The position numbers and the translations under genes were made by a program. A DNA stretch of 64,000 nucleotides from Pseudomonas hunanensis (GTDB taxonomy: Bacteria; Pseudomonadota; Gammaproteobacteria; Pseudomonadales; Pseudomonadaceae), in NCBI RefSeq assembly GCF_013393325.1, contig NZ_QJRC01000084.1, positions 62,001 through 126,000 of the forward strand. Direction: 5' to 3'. Positions within the stretch are counted from its first letter, which is position 1; the number at the start of each line of letters is the position of its first letter. Under the pieces are notes generated by a model that did not search any database, was not told where the DNA came from, and worked only from the letters and a program-made list of their open reading frames with translations. Below are positions 18,302 through 26,940 of the stretch, in pieces.

Positions 18302-21073
18302 GTGCGTCGGCTTCGGATTGCCTCAGCTCTGATCGTCAGCTTGCTGACCCTGCTCTTCATGTTTCCGGCTGCGGCCGAACATGACGGAGGCTGGACCGTA
18401 CTGCTTGACGAACAGGCCAACCTGCAACTGAGCGATGTGCGCTCCGAGCGCTACCGCAACCAGTTCAGCCCCCTGGTCCTCGCCGAGCTGGATGCTGCCC
18501 CAGCAGAACAGGCCCTGTGGCTGCACTATCGCCTGCAACCAGGCGACCAGGAACAACTGCTGCGGGTATTCGCCCCAGACCTGTCTGGCCTGGACCTCTA
18601 CGCCCTGGAAGGCGACCAACTTCTGCGTCAGCTGCACCACGGGCGGCAGGCAGGCAATGCCAGCCCTACCCTGCGCGGCAGCGACCATGTACTGCCCCTG
18701 CCCAACAGCAAGCAGCCGCTGGACATCTACCTGCGCCTGGTTTCCGAGCACCAGCTGCGCCCGGCCATCAGCCTGGAGCCGGCGGCCGAGGCCGCGTCGG
18801 ACCAACGCCAGCCGCTGCTGTTCGGCATGCTGTTCGGCGGCCTGGTGATGCTGATCATGCACAACCTGATCCGCTTCCTTTACAGCCGCTCCAGCACCAC
18901 CCTGATCCTGGCGCTGTACCACGGCCTTATGCTGCTCAGCGGCCTGATCCTGCTGAACCTCAGCGGCCCCTGGTGGCATGTGTGGCACAGTGCACAAACG
19001 CCTGCTGCCTACCTGACGCTGGTCCTGGCTGGCCTGTCCGGACTGTATTTCACCCAGCATTTCTTCTCGCCATGCAACTCGCCACGGCTTAACCGCTTGC
19101 TGCAGGGTGAAATGTTGATTGTCGGGGTCAGCGGCCTGGTGTTGCTGTTCGTCGATACGCTGCCCCTCAACCTGATGACCTACGCCCTGATGGCGCTGGG
19201 CAGTGTGAGCATGCTGCTGGTCAGCAGCTATCACTGGTACAAAGGCTATGCACCCGGTCGCCTGTTCAGCCTGGCCATGGTGGTGTTCAACCTCGGTGGC
19301 CTGGTGCTGCTGCCAGCCCTGCTGGGCCTGACCCGCACCTCGACGCCCTGGCTGTTGTGTATCCTGCTGGGCCTGACCGTGGTCAGCGGCCTGCTGCTCA
19401 ACCTGGCCGTCAGTGAACGCCTGCGGCGCATGAGCGAGGAGCGTTTCAGCGCCAGCCGCGCGCTGGCCGCCAGCGACGCCGAAATCAATGCCAAGGCCGA
19501 GTTCCTGGCCAAGATCAGCCACGAAATCCGCACCCCCATGAACGGTGTGCTGGGCATGACCGAGCTGTTGCTGGGCACACCGCTGTCGGTCAAGCAGCGC
19601 GACTACGTGCAGACCATCCACAGCGCCGGCAACGAGTTGCTCACGCTGATCAACGAAATTCTCGATATTTCCAAACTGGAATCCCGGCAGATCGAGCTGG
19701 ATGATGTGCAGTTCGATCTCAACGCGCTGATCGAGGATTGCCTGAACATCTTCCGCGCCAAGGCCGAGCAACAAAACATCGAACTGATCAGCTTCACCCA
19801 GCCGCAAGTACCACGGGTCATCAGCGGTGACCCGACGCGGCTGCGCCAGGCCTTGTCGAGCCTGCTGGAAAACGCCCTGAAAAACACCGACCAGGGTGAA
19901 ATTCTGCTGGTGGTGGCACTGGATCAACGCGGCGAGCTGCCACGCCTGCGCATTGCCGTGCAGGACAGCGGCGAGCCGCTGCCCGCCGCCGACCGCGACG
20001 CTTTGCTGCAAGCCGAACTGCACAGCCACCACTTCCTGTCCAGCAACAAGCTGGGCGGGCATCTGGGCCTGGTCATCGCCAAGCAACTGATCGGCCTGAT
20101 GCAGGGCGAGTTCGGCATCAAGAGCAGCACTGGCATGGGCAACACCCTGTGGCTGACCTTGCCGCTGGACCCTTCGCGCCTGGAACAGCCGCCCGCCGAC
20201 CTCGACAGCCCGCTGCGCGATGCCCGCGTGCTGGTGGTGGACGACAACGACACCTGCCGCAAGGTACTGGTCCAGCAGTGCAGCGCCTGGGGCATGAACG
20301 TCAGCGCGGTGCCGTCTGGCAAGGAAGCCCTGGCCCTGCTGCGCACCAAGGCGCACCTGCGCGACTACTTCGACGCCGTACTGCTGGACCAGAACATGCC
20401 CGGCATGACCGGCATGCAACTGGCCGCCAAGATCAAGGAAGACCCAAGCCTGAACCACGACATCCTGGTGGTGATGCTCACCGGCATCAGCAATGCGCCG
20501 AGCAAGGTCATCGCGCGCAACGCTGGGGTCAAGCGGATCCTTGCCAAACCAGTGGCCGGCTACACGCTGAAGACCACCCTGGCCGAGGAACTGGCCCAGC
20601 GCGGCCGCGAGCAGGCAGTGCCTGCCAGCCTGCCTGGCATCCCGCAGGCGCTGGACCTGCCTGGCGACTTCCGCGTGCTGGTCGCCGAAGACAACAGCAT
20701 TTCCACCAAGGTTATCCGCGGTATGCTCGGCAAACTCAACCTTGAACCCGACACTGCCTGCAATGGCGAAGAAGCCTTGCAGGCGATGAAAGCGCAGCAC
20801 TATGACCTGGTGTTGATGGACTGCGAAATGCCGGTGCTGGACGGCTTCTCGGCCACCCAGCAGCTGCGGGCCTGGGAAACGGCCAACCAGCGCCAACGCA
20901 CACCGGTGGTGGCGCTGACCGCGCACATTCTTGCCGAGCACAAGGAACGCGCGCGGCTGGCGGGCATGGACGGCCACATGGCCAAACCGGTGGAATTGTC
21001 GCAGTTACGCGAGCTGATCCAGTACTGGGCCAACCAGCGCGAAGCCAAGGCAGACCCGGCGCATACTTCCTAG
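18302..21073 (+). CDS. retS: RetS-type hybrid sensor histidine kinase
   Basis: A 923-residue membrane kinase: signal peptide (1-25), periplasmic 7TMR-DISMED2 sensor (about 30-165), 7TMR-DISM seven-helix bundle (about 175-375), HisKA with H407 (AKISHEIRTPMNG), HATPase, and two receiver domains with phosphoacceptors D696 and D840. In P. aeruginosa RetS blocks the GacS/GacA cascade by heterodimerising with GacS, favouring acute over biofilm behaviour; the same domain order and the purH-purD-retS-marC neighbourhood support orthology. The ATP-binding G1 box is degenerate (DSGEP instead of DxGxG). The GTG at 18302 is the only start that includes the whole signal peptide. Confidence 0.92.
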   Translation: MRRLRIASALIVSLLTLLFMFPAAAEHDGGWTVLLDEQANLQLSDVRSERYRNQFSPLVLAELDAAPAEQALWLHYRLQPGDQEQLLRVFAPDLSGLDLYALEGDQLLRQLHHGRQAGNASPTLRGSDHVLPLPNSKQPLDIYLRLVSEHQLRPAISLEPAAEAASDQRQPLLFGMLFGGLVMLIMHNLIRFLYSRSSTTLILALYHGLMLLSGLILLNLSGPWWHVWHSAQTPAAYLTLVLAGLSGLYFTQHFFSPCNSPRLNRLLQGEMLIVGVSGLVLLFVDTLPLNLMTYALMALGSVSMLLVSSYHWYKGYAPGRLFSLAMVVFNLGGLVLLPALLGLTRTSTPWLLCILLGLTVVSGLLLNLAVSERLRRMSEERFSASRALAASDAEINAKAEFLAKISHEIRTPMNGVLGMTELLLGTPLSVKQRDYVQTIHSAGNELLTLINEILDISKLESRQIELDDVQFDLNALIEDCLNIFRAKAEQQNIELISFTQPQVPRVISGDPTRLRQALSSLLENALKNTDQGEILLVVALDQRGELPRLRIAVQDSGEPLPAADRDALLQAELHSHHFLSSNKLGGHLGLVIAKQLIGLMQGEFGIKSSTGMGNTLWLTLPLDPSRLEQPPADLDSPLRDARVLVVDDNDTCRKVLVQQCSAWGMNVSAVPSGKEALALLRTKAHLRDYFDAVLLDQNMPGMTGMQLAAKIKEDPSLNHDILVVMLTGISNAPSKVIARNAGVKRILAKPVAGYTLKTTLAEELAQRGREQAVPASLPGIPQALDLPGDFRVLVAEDNSISTKVIRGMLGKLNLEPDTACNGEEALQAMKAQHYDLVLMDCEMPVLDGFSATQQLRAWETANQRQRTPVVALTAHILAEHKERARLAGMDGHMAKPVELSQLRELIQYWANQREAKADPAHTS

Positions 21074-21162
21074 GCTACGCTGTCGCACAGAGAACAGTAT
21101 TCGAAAGCCCGATACGGCCCCTGTGGGAGCGCAAGCTTCAGATTGCCCAAGGAATAGTGCTC

Positions 21163-21759
21163 ATGCTCCATGAGTTGTTCAGCGTCTACCTGAAAATGCT
21201 CGTGCTCTACAGCCCGTTCTTCGTGCTGTCGTGCTTCATCAGCCTGACCCGCGGCCACTCCAGCAAGGAGCGCAAGCAACTGGCCTGGAAGGTCGCCTTC
21301 GCAGCCTTGGTCGCCAGCGTGCTGCTGTACCTGTTCGGGCGGGTGATCTTCGGCATTTTCGGCATCACCGCCGACGCCTTCCGCATCGGGGCCGGTAGCG
21401 TGCTGTTCATTTCTGCCTTGGGTATGGCCCAGGGCAAGCCGGCGGTGCAGGCCGACAACGTGCAGCAGGATGTGACCATCGTGCCGCTGACCATTCCACT
21501 GACTGTCGGCCCTGGCACCATCGGCGCCCTGCTGGTCATGGGCGTGGGCCAGCCGCATTGGGATGACAAATTGCTGGCCATCGTCAGCATCGCGCTGGCC
21601 AGCTTTACCGTCGGCCTGGTGCTGTACTTGTCACACGGCATCGAACGCATCCTTGGCGACCAAGGGCTGCAGATCGTCAGCCGGCTGATGGGGTTGTTCG
21701 TCTGCGCCTTGGCTGCGCAAATCATCTTTACCGGCATCAAGGGCTACCTGGTGCCCTAA
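21163..21759 (+). CDS. MarC-family (UPF0056) integral membrane protein
   Basis: A 198-residue protein with six hydrophobic helices. The family signature is present in the first and second halves (SPFFVLSCFISLTRGHSSKER and VPLTIPLTVGPGTIGALLVM). MarC proteins have no confirmed transport substrate; the old link to multiple antibiotic resistance was not upheld. The ATG at 21163 is preferred to the GTG at 21157 because AAGGA is at usable distance. Its stop overlaps that of the convergent gene at 21756 by four bases. Confidence 0.92.
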   Translation: MLHELFSVYLKMLVLYSPFFVLSCFISLTRGHSSKERKQLAWKVAFAALVASVLLYLFGRVIFGIFGITADAFRIGAGSVLFISALGMAQGKPAVQADNVQQDVTIVPLTIPLTVGPGTIGALLVMGVGQPHWDDKLLAIVSIALASFTVGLVLYLSHGIERILGDQGLQIVSRLMGLFVCALAAQIIFTGIKGYLVP

Positions 21760-22379
21760 AGGGCGTAATCCAGAATGCGTTGCAAAGAGACCTGAACGAC
21801 ACGTTCCTGCACTTTTGGCAAAAAGCTGTGCTCGAACGCCAGCATGTTGAAACGTATCAACTCCGCACGCACATTCCGATGGCTGCGCCTATGGCTGACG
21901 AAGCCTGCACGGAAGGCCGAACGCACATCCGCTTCATGGTAAAGCACCATGTCCACCCGGTTGACACCGGCCGGAGCGCAAGGCAGCAGCTGGAAATGCT
22001 GGCGTTCGTAGGCGCACCGCTCAAGCGACTGCAGCACCGACGGGTTGGCCAACAGCTTGCGCATGGAAATGCCGATCGCCGAGGCAAAGTGCTCGCCAGC
22101 CGTTGCCGCAATGGTTTCCAGCACCTGGTCGGCCTGACGGGCGCGCTGTCCATCCGGCCAATGAACCTGCTCGGCAGACACTGCATCCCAGCCCATATAT
22201 TTGAGCTGGTTGCGGTAGTAGGCAAACCAGTCCTCGATCAACCCTTCTCGAAACGCCGTCTCGGTAGCACGTTCGGCCATTGCCAGGGCCAGTTTCACCT
22301 TGTTTTGCAAAGCGGCCGGAATACCTGGCAAGAACGAAACGATGCCCGCGCCGATCACGGCAGACGTGGCGTCACTCAT
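21756..22379 (-). CDS. Unknown protein C of a three-paralog cassette
   Basis: A 207-residue protein I cannot assign to a known family. It has no signal peptide. An N-terminal helical segment leads into the pattern W51-F-x2-Y55-x6-M62-G63-W64, which occurs with identical spacing in the two upstream genes. A central hydrophobic/Ala-rich helix (ADQVLETIAATAGEHF) is followed by a strand-rich stretch (FQLLPCAPAGVNRVDMVLYH) and a helical C-terminus (FLPKVQERVVQVSLQRI). It is last of three minus-strand genes and overlaps the preceding one by eight bases. Base composition in the cassette is mostly lower than in flanking genes. Confidence 0.82.
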   Translation of the reverse strand: MSDATSAVIGAGIVSFLPGIPAALQNKVKLALAMAERATETAFREGLIEDWFAYYRNQLKYMGWDAVSAEQVHWPDGQRARQADQVLETIAATAGEHFASAIGISMRKLLANPSVLQSLERCAYERQHFQLLPCAPAGVNRVDMVLYHEADVRSAFRAGFVSHRRSHRNVRAELIRFNMLAFEHSFLPKVQERVVQVSLQRILDYAL

Positions 22380-23064
22380 GATGTGCTCCCGTTATCGGCG
22401 CATAAGGGTCAAACCGGTAAGCGCCTTGTGCATCCTTGGTTTTCATCAACGCCTGCAGTTCATCGCGCTGGCGTTGGAACCGACTGTTATCCAATGCCAG
22501 GGAAACGCCGTTGAACTCTGCCTCTCCTTGAAGCACCTGTTCACTCAGCCAAGTGCCCAGCGGGATATTCGAAATCGACTTGCCGACCTGCATCGAGATG
22601 CTGCACAGATCCAGCACCGGCCCTGCCTTGAGCACGCCCAGCTCGATCACAAGCTTCGCCCCCTGCGTCTGCTCCTGCGTGCTGTACTTCAGCAAGTGGC
22701 CAAAACCTTCCAGTGATCGGCTCAAACCCGTTTTCACCGCTGCCAGCACGGCCTCGTGACGGATAGAGCGCATTCTCAGCCATGCCTCAAGTGGCTGCAC
22801 CGGCGCGGTGCGCAAGGGCTGCCCCAAGTGCTTGAGGTCGTGGGTAGTGGCCAGTTTGATCCAGCCAAGTTGGCGGTATGCATCCCTGTAGGCGGAGTAC
22901 CAACGCTCGTAGTCGTTGAAGCGTGGCCCGGCATTCTTGTTGGCCAGCAACTGCGCATAAAGTATCGAATCGAACGCAGCTTGGCGTTGCTCCTCGGTGG
23001 CGCCTGTGGAATACAGCAATGCCGTCCCACCAATCAACATCAGCTGTTCAACTGAACTATTCAT
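22372..23064 (-). CDS. Unknown protein B of a three-paralog cassette
   Basis: A 230-residue protein without recognised family. Its N-terminus (ALLYSTGATEEQRQAAFDSI) aligns with the corresponding part of protein A, and it has W55-Y-x2-Y59-x6-L66-G67-W68, the shared pattern. A helical middle (HEAVLAAVKTGLSRSLEGFG) precedes a strand-rich part (KLVIELGVLKAGPVLDLCSI) and a C-terminal helix (RFQRQRDELQALM). No signal peptide. It starts 59 bases after gene A, across a strong hairpin (23095-23117), and overlaps gene C by eight bases, so B and C are surely coupled. Confidence 0.82.
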   Translation of the reverse strand: MNSSVEQLMLIGGTALLYSTGATEEQRQAAFDSILYAQLLANKNAGPRFNDYERWYSAYRDAYRQLGWIKLATTHDLKHLGQPLRTAPVQPLEAWLRMRSIRHEAVLAAVKTGLSRSLEGFGHLLKYSTQEQTQGAKLVIELGVLKAGPVLDLCSISMQVGKSISNIPLGTWLSEQVLQGEAEFNGVSLALDNSRFQRQRDELQALMKTKDAQGAYRFDPYAPITGAHHE

Positions 23065-23094
23065 AGTCTTGTCTCATTGCAAACAAGCGAACAA

Positions 23095-23117
23095 GGCGGC
23101 GTTGGTGCAACGCCGCC
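23095..23117 (-). terminator. Hairpin between cassette genes A and B
   Basis: A perfect 10-base-pair stem (GGCGGCGTTG with its complement) and 3-base loop, seven bases downstream of the stop of gene A on the minus strand, followed by a T-rich stretch. It may partly terminate transcription or stabilise the 3' end of the first gene, so that A is made in excess of B and C. Confidence 0.55.
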
Positions 23118-23123
23118 GCGCTA

Positions 23124-23804
23124 TCAGATGTCGTATTGGAGTACGTTCTCGACGCTGCGCACGCCGAGTTTGTTTTCCACGGTTTCGCGAACTTTGTCGT
23201 ACACGAAGTTGTTGAGCGTGAGCACCGCGGTGCCGGCGTAGTAGTGGGTCTTGTCCAGCTTCCACTGGATGCCCAGCACGTCATCGTCCAGTGTCGGGGC
23301 AGATGCCTGGATGCAGCTCACGACCATGACCACATCGTTGCTCTCTGTTTCGATGCAGGCAGCCAGGCCAACCATGCCCCTGGATTTGTTCTTGCGTTTG
23401 TGGTCGAGCACCTTGGCGTCGTTTTCGACGGTGGTCATTTTATCGAAGGCCATCTTGGCCAGAGCACCCAGCTTGGTGCCCCCCAGCAGTGCGTTGCCAG
23501 CAACACCGATCGCCCGGACGGCAACGGCGCCTACGGTGACAGACAGCTCCGCCGACGTTTCCAGCTCGAAGGTGCGTCGAGGGATGGTAAAGCCAAGATC
23601 ACGCATCACATCGATGAATTTGTCGTACCACTCCCGGCTCTGCTTTTCGGCATCGAACGCTTTGTCGGCCACTAATGTGGCGAAGTGGAAGGCGTTCTTG
23701 ACGTCGTGACGGCTTTTCGCAGACATACCTGCGCCGCAGGCCAGCAGGTTGCCTTCGACCAGGATGGCGGTGTTGTTGGTGGTGACTTGTGTTTCATCGG
23801 ACAT
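23124..23804 (-). CDS. Unknown protein A of a three-paralog cassette
   Basis: A 226-residue protein without recognised family, first of the three. It shares W59-Y-x2-F63-x6-L70-G71-F72 with its neighbours. It differs in a Gly/Ala/Val-rich hydrophobic segment (SVTVGAVAVRAIGVAGNALL) that could insert in or lie on a membrane, followed by strands (GMVGLAACIETES, DVVMVVSCIQASA) and a helical end (DKVRETVENKLG). There is no signal peptide. AAGGAG lies at good distance from the ATG, and a leader hairpin lies just upstream of it. It begins 93 bases after the cobJ stop on the same strand, so read-through from the cobalamin operon is possible. Confidence 0.82.
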   Translation of the reverse strand: MSDETQVTTNNTAILVEGNLLACGAGMSAKSRHDVKNAFHFATLVADKAFDAEKQSREWYDKFIDVMRDLGFTIPRRTFELETSAELSVTVGAVAVRAIGVAGNALLGGTKLGALAKMAFDKMTTVENDAKVLDHKRKNKSRGMVGLAACIETESNDVVMVVSCIQASAPTLDDDVLGIQWKLDKTHYYAGTAVLTLNNFVYDKVRETVENKLGVRSVENVLQYDI

Positions 23805-23822
23805 GTAGAAACTCCTTGATGG

Positions 23823-23844
23823 TTGCCCCTTGAGTCAGGGGCAA
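23823..23844 (-). terminator. Leader hairpin upstream of the cassette
   Basis: An 8-base-pair perfect stem (TTGCCCCT / AGGGGCAA) with 6-base loop between the cobJ stop (23898) and the ribosome-binding site of gene A (about 23811-23816). No T run follows, so it could equally be a weak terminator for the cob operon or a structure in the leader of the cassette transcript. Confidence 0.45.
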
Positions 23845-23897
23845 TCACCTTATCCAGCCCGCTGGCGATTCAGCGCGCTGAAGAGTTTCCGAAGCAA

Positions 23898-25580
23898 CTA
23901 GTTGGTGGTGGGGTACCAACGCGGGGTGTAGGCCCATACCCCGCCCGACAGACGAGGGAATACGCAGGTTGTAGAGGAGCCGACCAACACCATGGTGCGC
24001 ATATCGACCATTTCTGGCTGCAGCTCGGCCAAGGTGACTACCTTCAGCGTCTGCCCCGGCCTACCGATGTCACGCCCAAGGACTACAGGCGTGCTCCCGT
24101 CGCGGTGCCGACGCACCACCTCCAGCGCCACCCCTAGCTGGTGCGGCCTGGCTTTGGAGATCGGGTTGTAGAACGCCAGCACCAGGTCGGCCTGAGCCGC
24201 CAGGTCCAGGCGCTTTTCGATGATCGACCAGGGCTTGAGGTTGTCCGACAGCGACATCACGCAGAAGTCATGCCCCAGCGGTGCTCCCGCCTGGGCGGCG
24301 GTTGCCAGCGAGGCCGACACCCCTGGCAGAATCTCAAGGTCCACGCGGTGCCAGGCGGGGTCGCTGGACTCATGCAACGCTTCAAGCACCGCAGCGGCCA
24401 TGGCGAACACGCCCGGGTCACCCGACGAAACCACCACCACCGAACGGCCCTGGGCCGCCAGCTCGAAGGCATGCCGGGCGCGCTGCATCTCTTCACGGTT
24501 GTCGGTGCAGTGCAGGATCTGGTCATCACGGAACGGCCCGGCCATGCGCACGTAGGTTTCGTAGCCGAGCACATCCTCAGCCTGTGCCAGTTCGGCCTTG
24601 ACCGCCGGCACCATCAATTGCGCCGCACCTGGACCAAGGCCGATAACCGCCAGACGACCGCGACGGCGGCCGATTTGTGCTACATCGACCGGCGCAGGCG
24701 CCACCGCGATGACTACATCCCCATGCGTTATCAACTCGGCATTGGGCAATGCCGCAGCAACCATGCTGGCCACGTCGCCTGGGTTGCTGGCAAAGCGCAA
24801 GGCGACACCCAAGGTCTGCGCAGCCTCGTGCAAGGCACTGTCGGCCATGGCGCGCTCGTCCGCCAGCACGCAGGCTACCGATGGCTCGGCGATGCCGGCC
24901 TGCTGCAATGCCGCACGCATGCTGTGCAGGTTGCCACCGGCAACACCCACGACCACCGAGCGCGGGTGGATCAGCAGTTCGTCGCGGTTGGCCGGGCGCA
25001 CCTGATGCCCCACATGGATGGTGCGCTGCGCCGCTTCGCTGGCGGGCAACTGCACCTGCTGCAACCACGGGGCGTCACCCTCGATGCGCACCGACTCACC
25101 TGCCAGCAAATCGGAAACGAAACGCTTGCCTTGCTCGATGTCCGCCAGTGCGTAACCTTGCGGCGGGTTCAACAGGCAAGTGCCGAAGCGCAGCTCACCA
25201 CTGGTGGTAATGGCGGCGGCAACGCCCAGCGCTTCTGCGATTTCGCGCGCCATCAGGTTGACCCCACCGAGGCCACCGAGCAACGGCACTACCGCGCTGC
25301 CATCCTCGGCCACGGCCAGTACCGGCGGCTCGCTGCCCTTCTCGCTAAGCACGCTGGCCAGGCTGCGAATGACGATACCGGCAGCACACAGGGCAATGAT
25401 CGGCGTGTCCTGCTGGTACAGCCCGCGCAGGGTATCGCCGAACGCGGTGTACGACTGGTCTGCCCCCTCGACACGCCCCTGCAGGCCATGGATTGTGGCC
25501 TGTGGGTAGCACTGCTGGATTCGCTGCGCGGTGGCCAGGCTACCCGGGCCAAGGATGACGATTGCCGGTGCCTTGTGCAT
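23898..25580 (-). CDS. cobJ: CbiG-CobJ fusion: precorrin-3B C17-methyltransferase with cobalamin G domain
   Basis: A 560-residue bifunctional protein. Residues about 1-300 are a CbiG-like domain (LGPGSLATAQRIQQ, CAAGIVIRSLASVLSEKGSEPPV region, then VVGVAGGNLHSMRAALQQAGI). Residues about 310-560 are the CobJ/CbiH SAM-dependent methyltransferase (GRLAVIGLGPGAAQLM, SSGDPGVFAMAAAVLE, EILPGVSASLATAAQAGAPLGHDF). It methylates C17 with ring contraction in corrin synthesis; the CbiG part is the acetaldehyde-releasing lactone hydrolase of the anaerobic route. The ATG at 25580, just after the cobI stop with AGGG upstream, is preferred to one at 25595 inside cobI. Confidence 0.93.
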   Translation of the reverse strand: MHKAPAIVILGPGSLATAQRIQQCYPQATIHGLQGRVEGADQSYTAFGDTLRGLYQQDTPIIALCAAGIVIRSLASVLSEKGSEPPVLAVAEDGSAVVPLLGGLGGVNLMAREIAEALGVAAAITTSGELRFGTCLLNPPQGYALADIEQGKRFVSDLLAGESVRIEGDAPWLQQVQLPASEAAQRTIHVGHQVRPANRDELLIHPRSVVVGVAGGNLHSMRAALQQAGIAEPSVACVLADERAMADSALHEAAQTLGVALRFASNPGDVASMVAAALPNAELITHGDVVIAVAPAPVDVAQIGRRRGRLAVIGLGPGAAQLMVPAVKAELAQAEDVLGYETYVRMAGPFRDDQILHCTDNREEMQRARHAFELAAQGRSVVVVSSGDPGVFAMAAAVLEALHESSDPAWHRVDLEILPGVSASLATAAQAGAPLGHDFCVMSLSDNLKPWSIIEKRLDLAAQADLVLAFYNPISKARPHQLGVALEVVRRHRDGSTPVVLGRDIGRPGQTLKVVTLAELQPEMVDMRTMVLVGSSTTCVFPRLSGGVWAYTPRWYPTTN

Positions 25581-25582
25581 GT

Positions 25583-26317
25583 TCAACCCTGCCATTTTTC
25601 CCCCGGCACGATGATCAGCGAGAAGTACGGCGACGACTGCGGGTCGACCTGGTCCAGCGGCACGATCTTCTGGTTGGCCATGGTCGCCCGTTCCACATAC
25701 AGCGCACGCCCGTCCAGGCCCAGTTCGGCCAGCACTTCGCGCACCTTGGGGAAATTGCGCCCAAGCTTCATGATCACCGCTGCATCGGCATCGGCCAGGC
25801 GGCGCTTGAGCTCTTCGGCGGGCAACACACCAGACAATACCGACAGGCTCTGGTTGCGGTACACCAGCGGCGCGCCCAGTACCGAAGCACCACCAAGCAT
25901 CGAGCAGACACCGGGGATCACTTCGGCCTCATAGCGCTGCGCCAGGCGGTCATGCAGGTACATGTAGGAGCCGTAGAAGAACGGGTCACCTTCGCAGATC
26001 ACCGCCACGTCGCGGCCAGCATCCAGGTGCTCGGCCACTTGCACGCTGGCTTCGTCGTAGAAGTCGCTGATCACCTGCTCATAGGACAGCGGCGCCGGCA
26101 GGGCTTCGGTGGTTACCGGGTAGACCAGCGGCAGCAGGGTCTGCTCGGGCTGCAGGTGTGCTTCGATGATCCCAAAAGCGTTACCACGCTTGCCCTTGGC
26201 CACGAAGTAACCGACCACCGGCGCCTCGCGCAGCAGGCGCAAGGCCTTGAGGGTAATCAGTTCCGGGTCGCCAGGGCCCACGCCCAGGCCCAGCAGTCGT
26301 CCACGCGGCAGCATCAT
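25583..26317 (-). CDS. cobI: Precorrin-2 C20-methyltransferase
   Basis: SAM-dependent tetrapyrrole methylase of 244 residues converting precorrin-2 to precorrin-3A. Conserved elements are [36 protein letters not shown] and [20 protein letters not shown] strong GGAGG precedes the ATG doublet at 26317, which overlaps the cobH stop. Fourth gene in the order cobG-cobH-cobI-cobJ is next downstream; all overlap, so the operon is tightly coupled. Confidence 0.96.
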   Translation of the reverse strand: MMLPRGRLLGLGVGPGDPELITLKALRLLREAPVVGYFVAKGKRGNAFGIIEAHLQPEQTLLPLVYPVTTEALPAPLSYEQVISDFYDEASVQVAEHLDAGRDVAVICEGDPFFYGSYMYLHDRLAQRYEAEVIPGVCSMLGGASVLGAPLVYRNQSLSVLSGVLPAEELKRRLADADAAVIMKLGRNFPKVREVLAELGLDGRALYVERATMANQKIVPLDQVDPQSSPYFSLIIVPGEKWQG

Positions 26318-26940
26318 TCCACCTCCGTGGCCAGGGCGTTGACCGCGGCGGCAGCCATCGCGCTACCGCCCAGGCGGCCTTGCATGATCACGAACGGCAC
26401 GCCGCGGCTGTCGGCGGCGAGCATGGCCTTGGACTCGGCAGCGCCGACGAAACCGACCGGAAAGCCGAGGATCAGCGCAGGCTTGGGTGCGCCAGCATCG
26501 AGCATTTCCAATAGGTAGAACAGGGCGGTGGGGGCGTTGCCGATCACCACCACGCTGCCTTCCAGGTACGGCCGCCACAGCTCCAGGGCCACGGCGGAAC
26601 GGGTGTTGCCGGCGTCTTTGGCCAAGCCCGGCACGCTGGGGTCGCGCAGGGTGCAAATGACTTTGTTGTCTGCTGGCAGCCGGGCCCGGGTAATGCCTTC
26701 GGCCACCATGTGCGCATCGCACAGGATCGGCGCGCCGTTGAGCAGCGCCTCTCGCCCGGCCCGTCCGGCACCTTCGGAAAACTGCAGGCCATCGATGGCG
26801 TCGACCATGCCGCAGGCGTGGATCACGCGCACGGCGAGCTTTTCCAGGTCGGCGGGGATCCGCTCGAGCTTGGCTTCCTCTCGGATGATCCGAAAGGAAT
26901 TGCGATAGATCTCCTGACCATCGCGGATGTAGTCAATCAT
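26314..26940 (-). CDS. cobH: Precorrin-8X methylmutase
   Basis: A 208-residue enzyme that moves the C11 methyl to C12, turning precorrin-8X into hydrogenobyrinate. Typical stretches are [34 protein letters not shown] with the catalytic histidine, and [17 protein letters not shown]. The ATG at 26940 overlaps the 3' end of cobG by eight bases; a longer in-frame start lies wholly inside cobG and is rejected. Confidence 0.96.
   Translation of the reverse strand: MIDYIRDGQEIYRNSFRIIREEAKLERIPADLEKLAVRVIHACGMVDAIDGLQFSEGAGRAGREALLNGAPILCDAHMVAEGITRARLPADNKVICTLRDPSVPGLAKDAGNTRSAVALELWRPYLEGSVVVIGNAPTALFYLLEMLDAGAPKPALILGFPVGFVGAAESKAMLAADSRGVPFVIMQGRLGGSAMAAAAVNALATEVE

Noticed and set aside
18323..20977. 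An 884-codon open frame on the minus strand
   Set aside because: It is antisense to retS, rich in Gln, His, Ala and Gly as usual for shadow frames in high-GC codons, and has no recognisable domain.
21756..23804. Mobile element or prophage remnant
   Set aside because: No integrase, transposase, terminal repeats or tRNA target were seen at the edges, although the composition and position are compatible with acquisition.
24141..25934. A 597-codon plus-strand frame
   Set aside because: Antisense to cobJ and cobI; Gln/His/Arg-rich shadow translation without domain.
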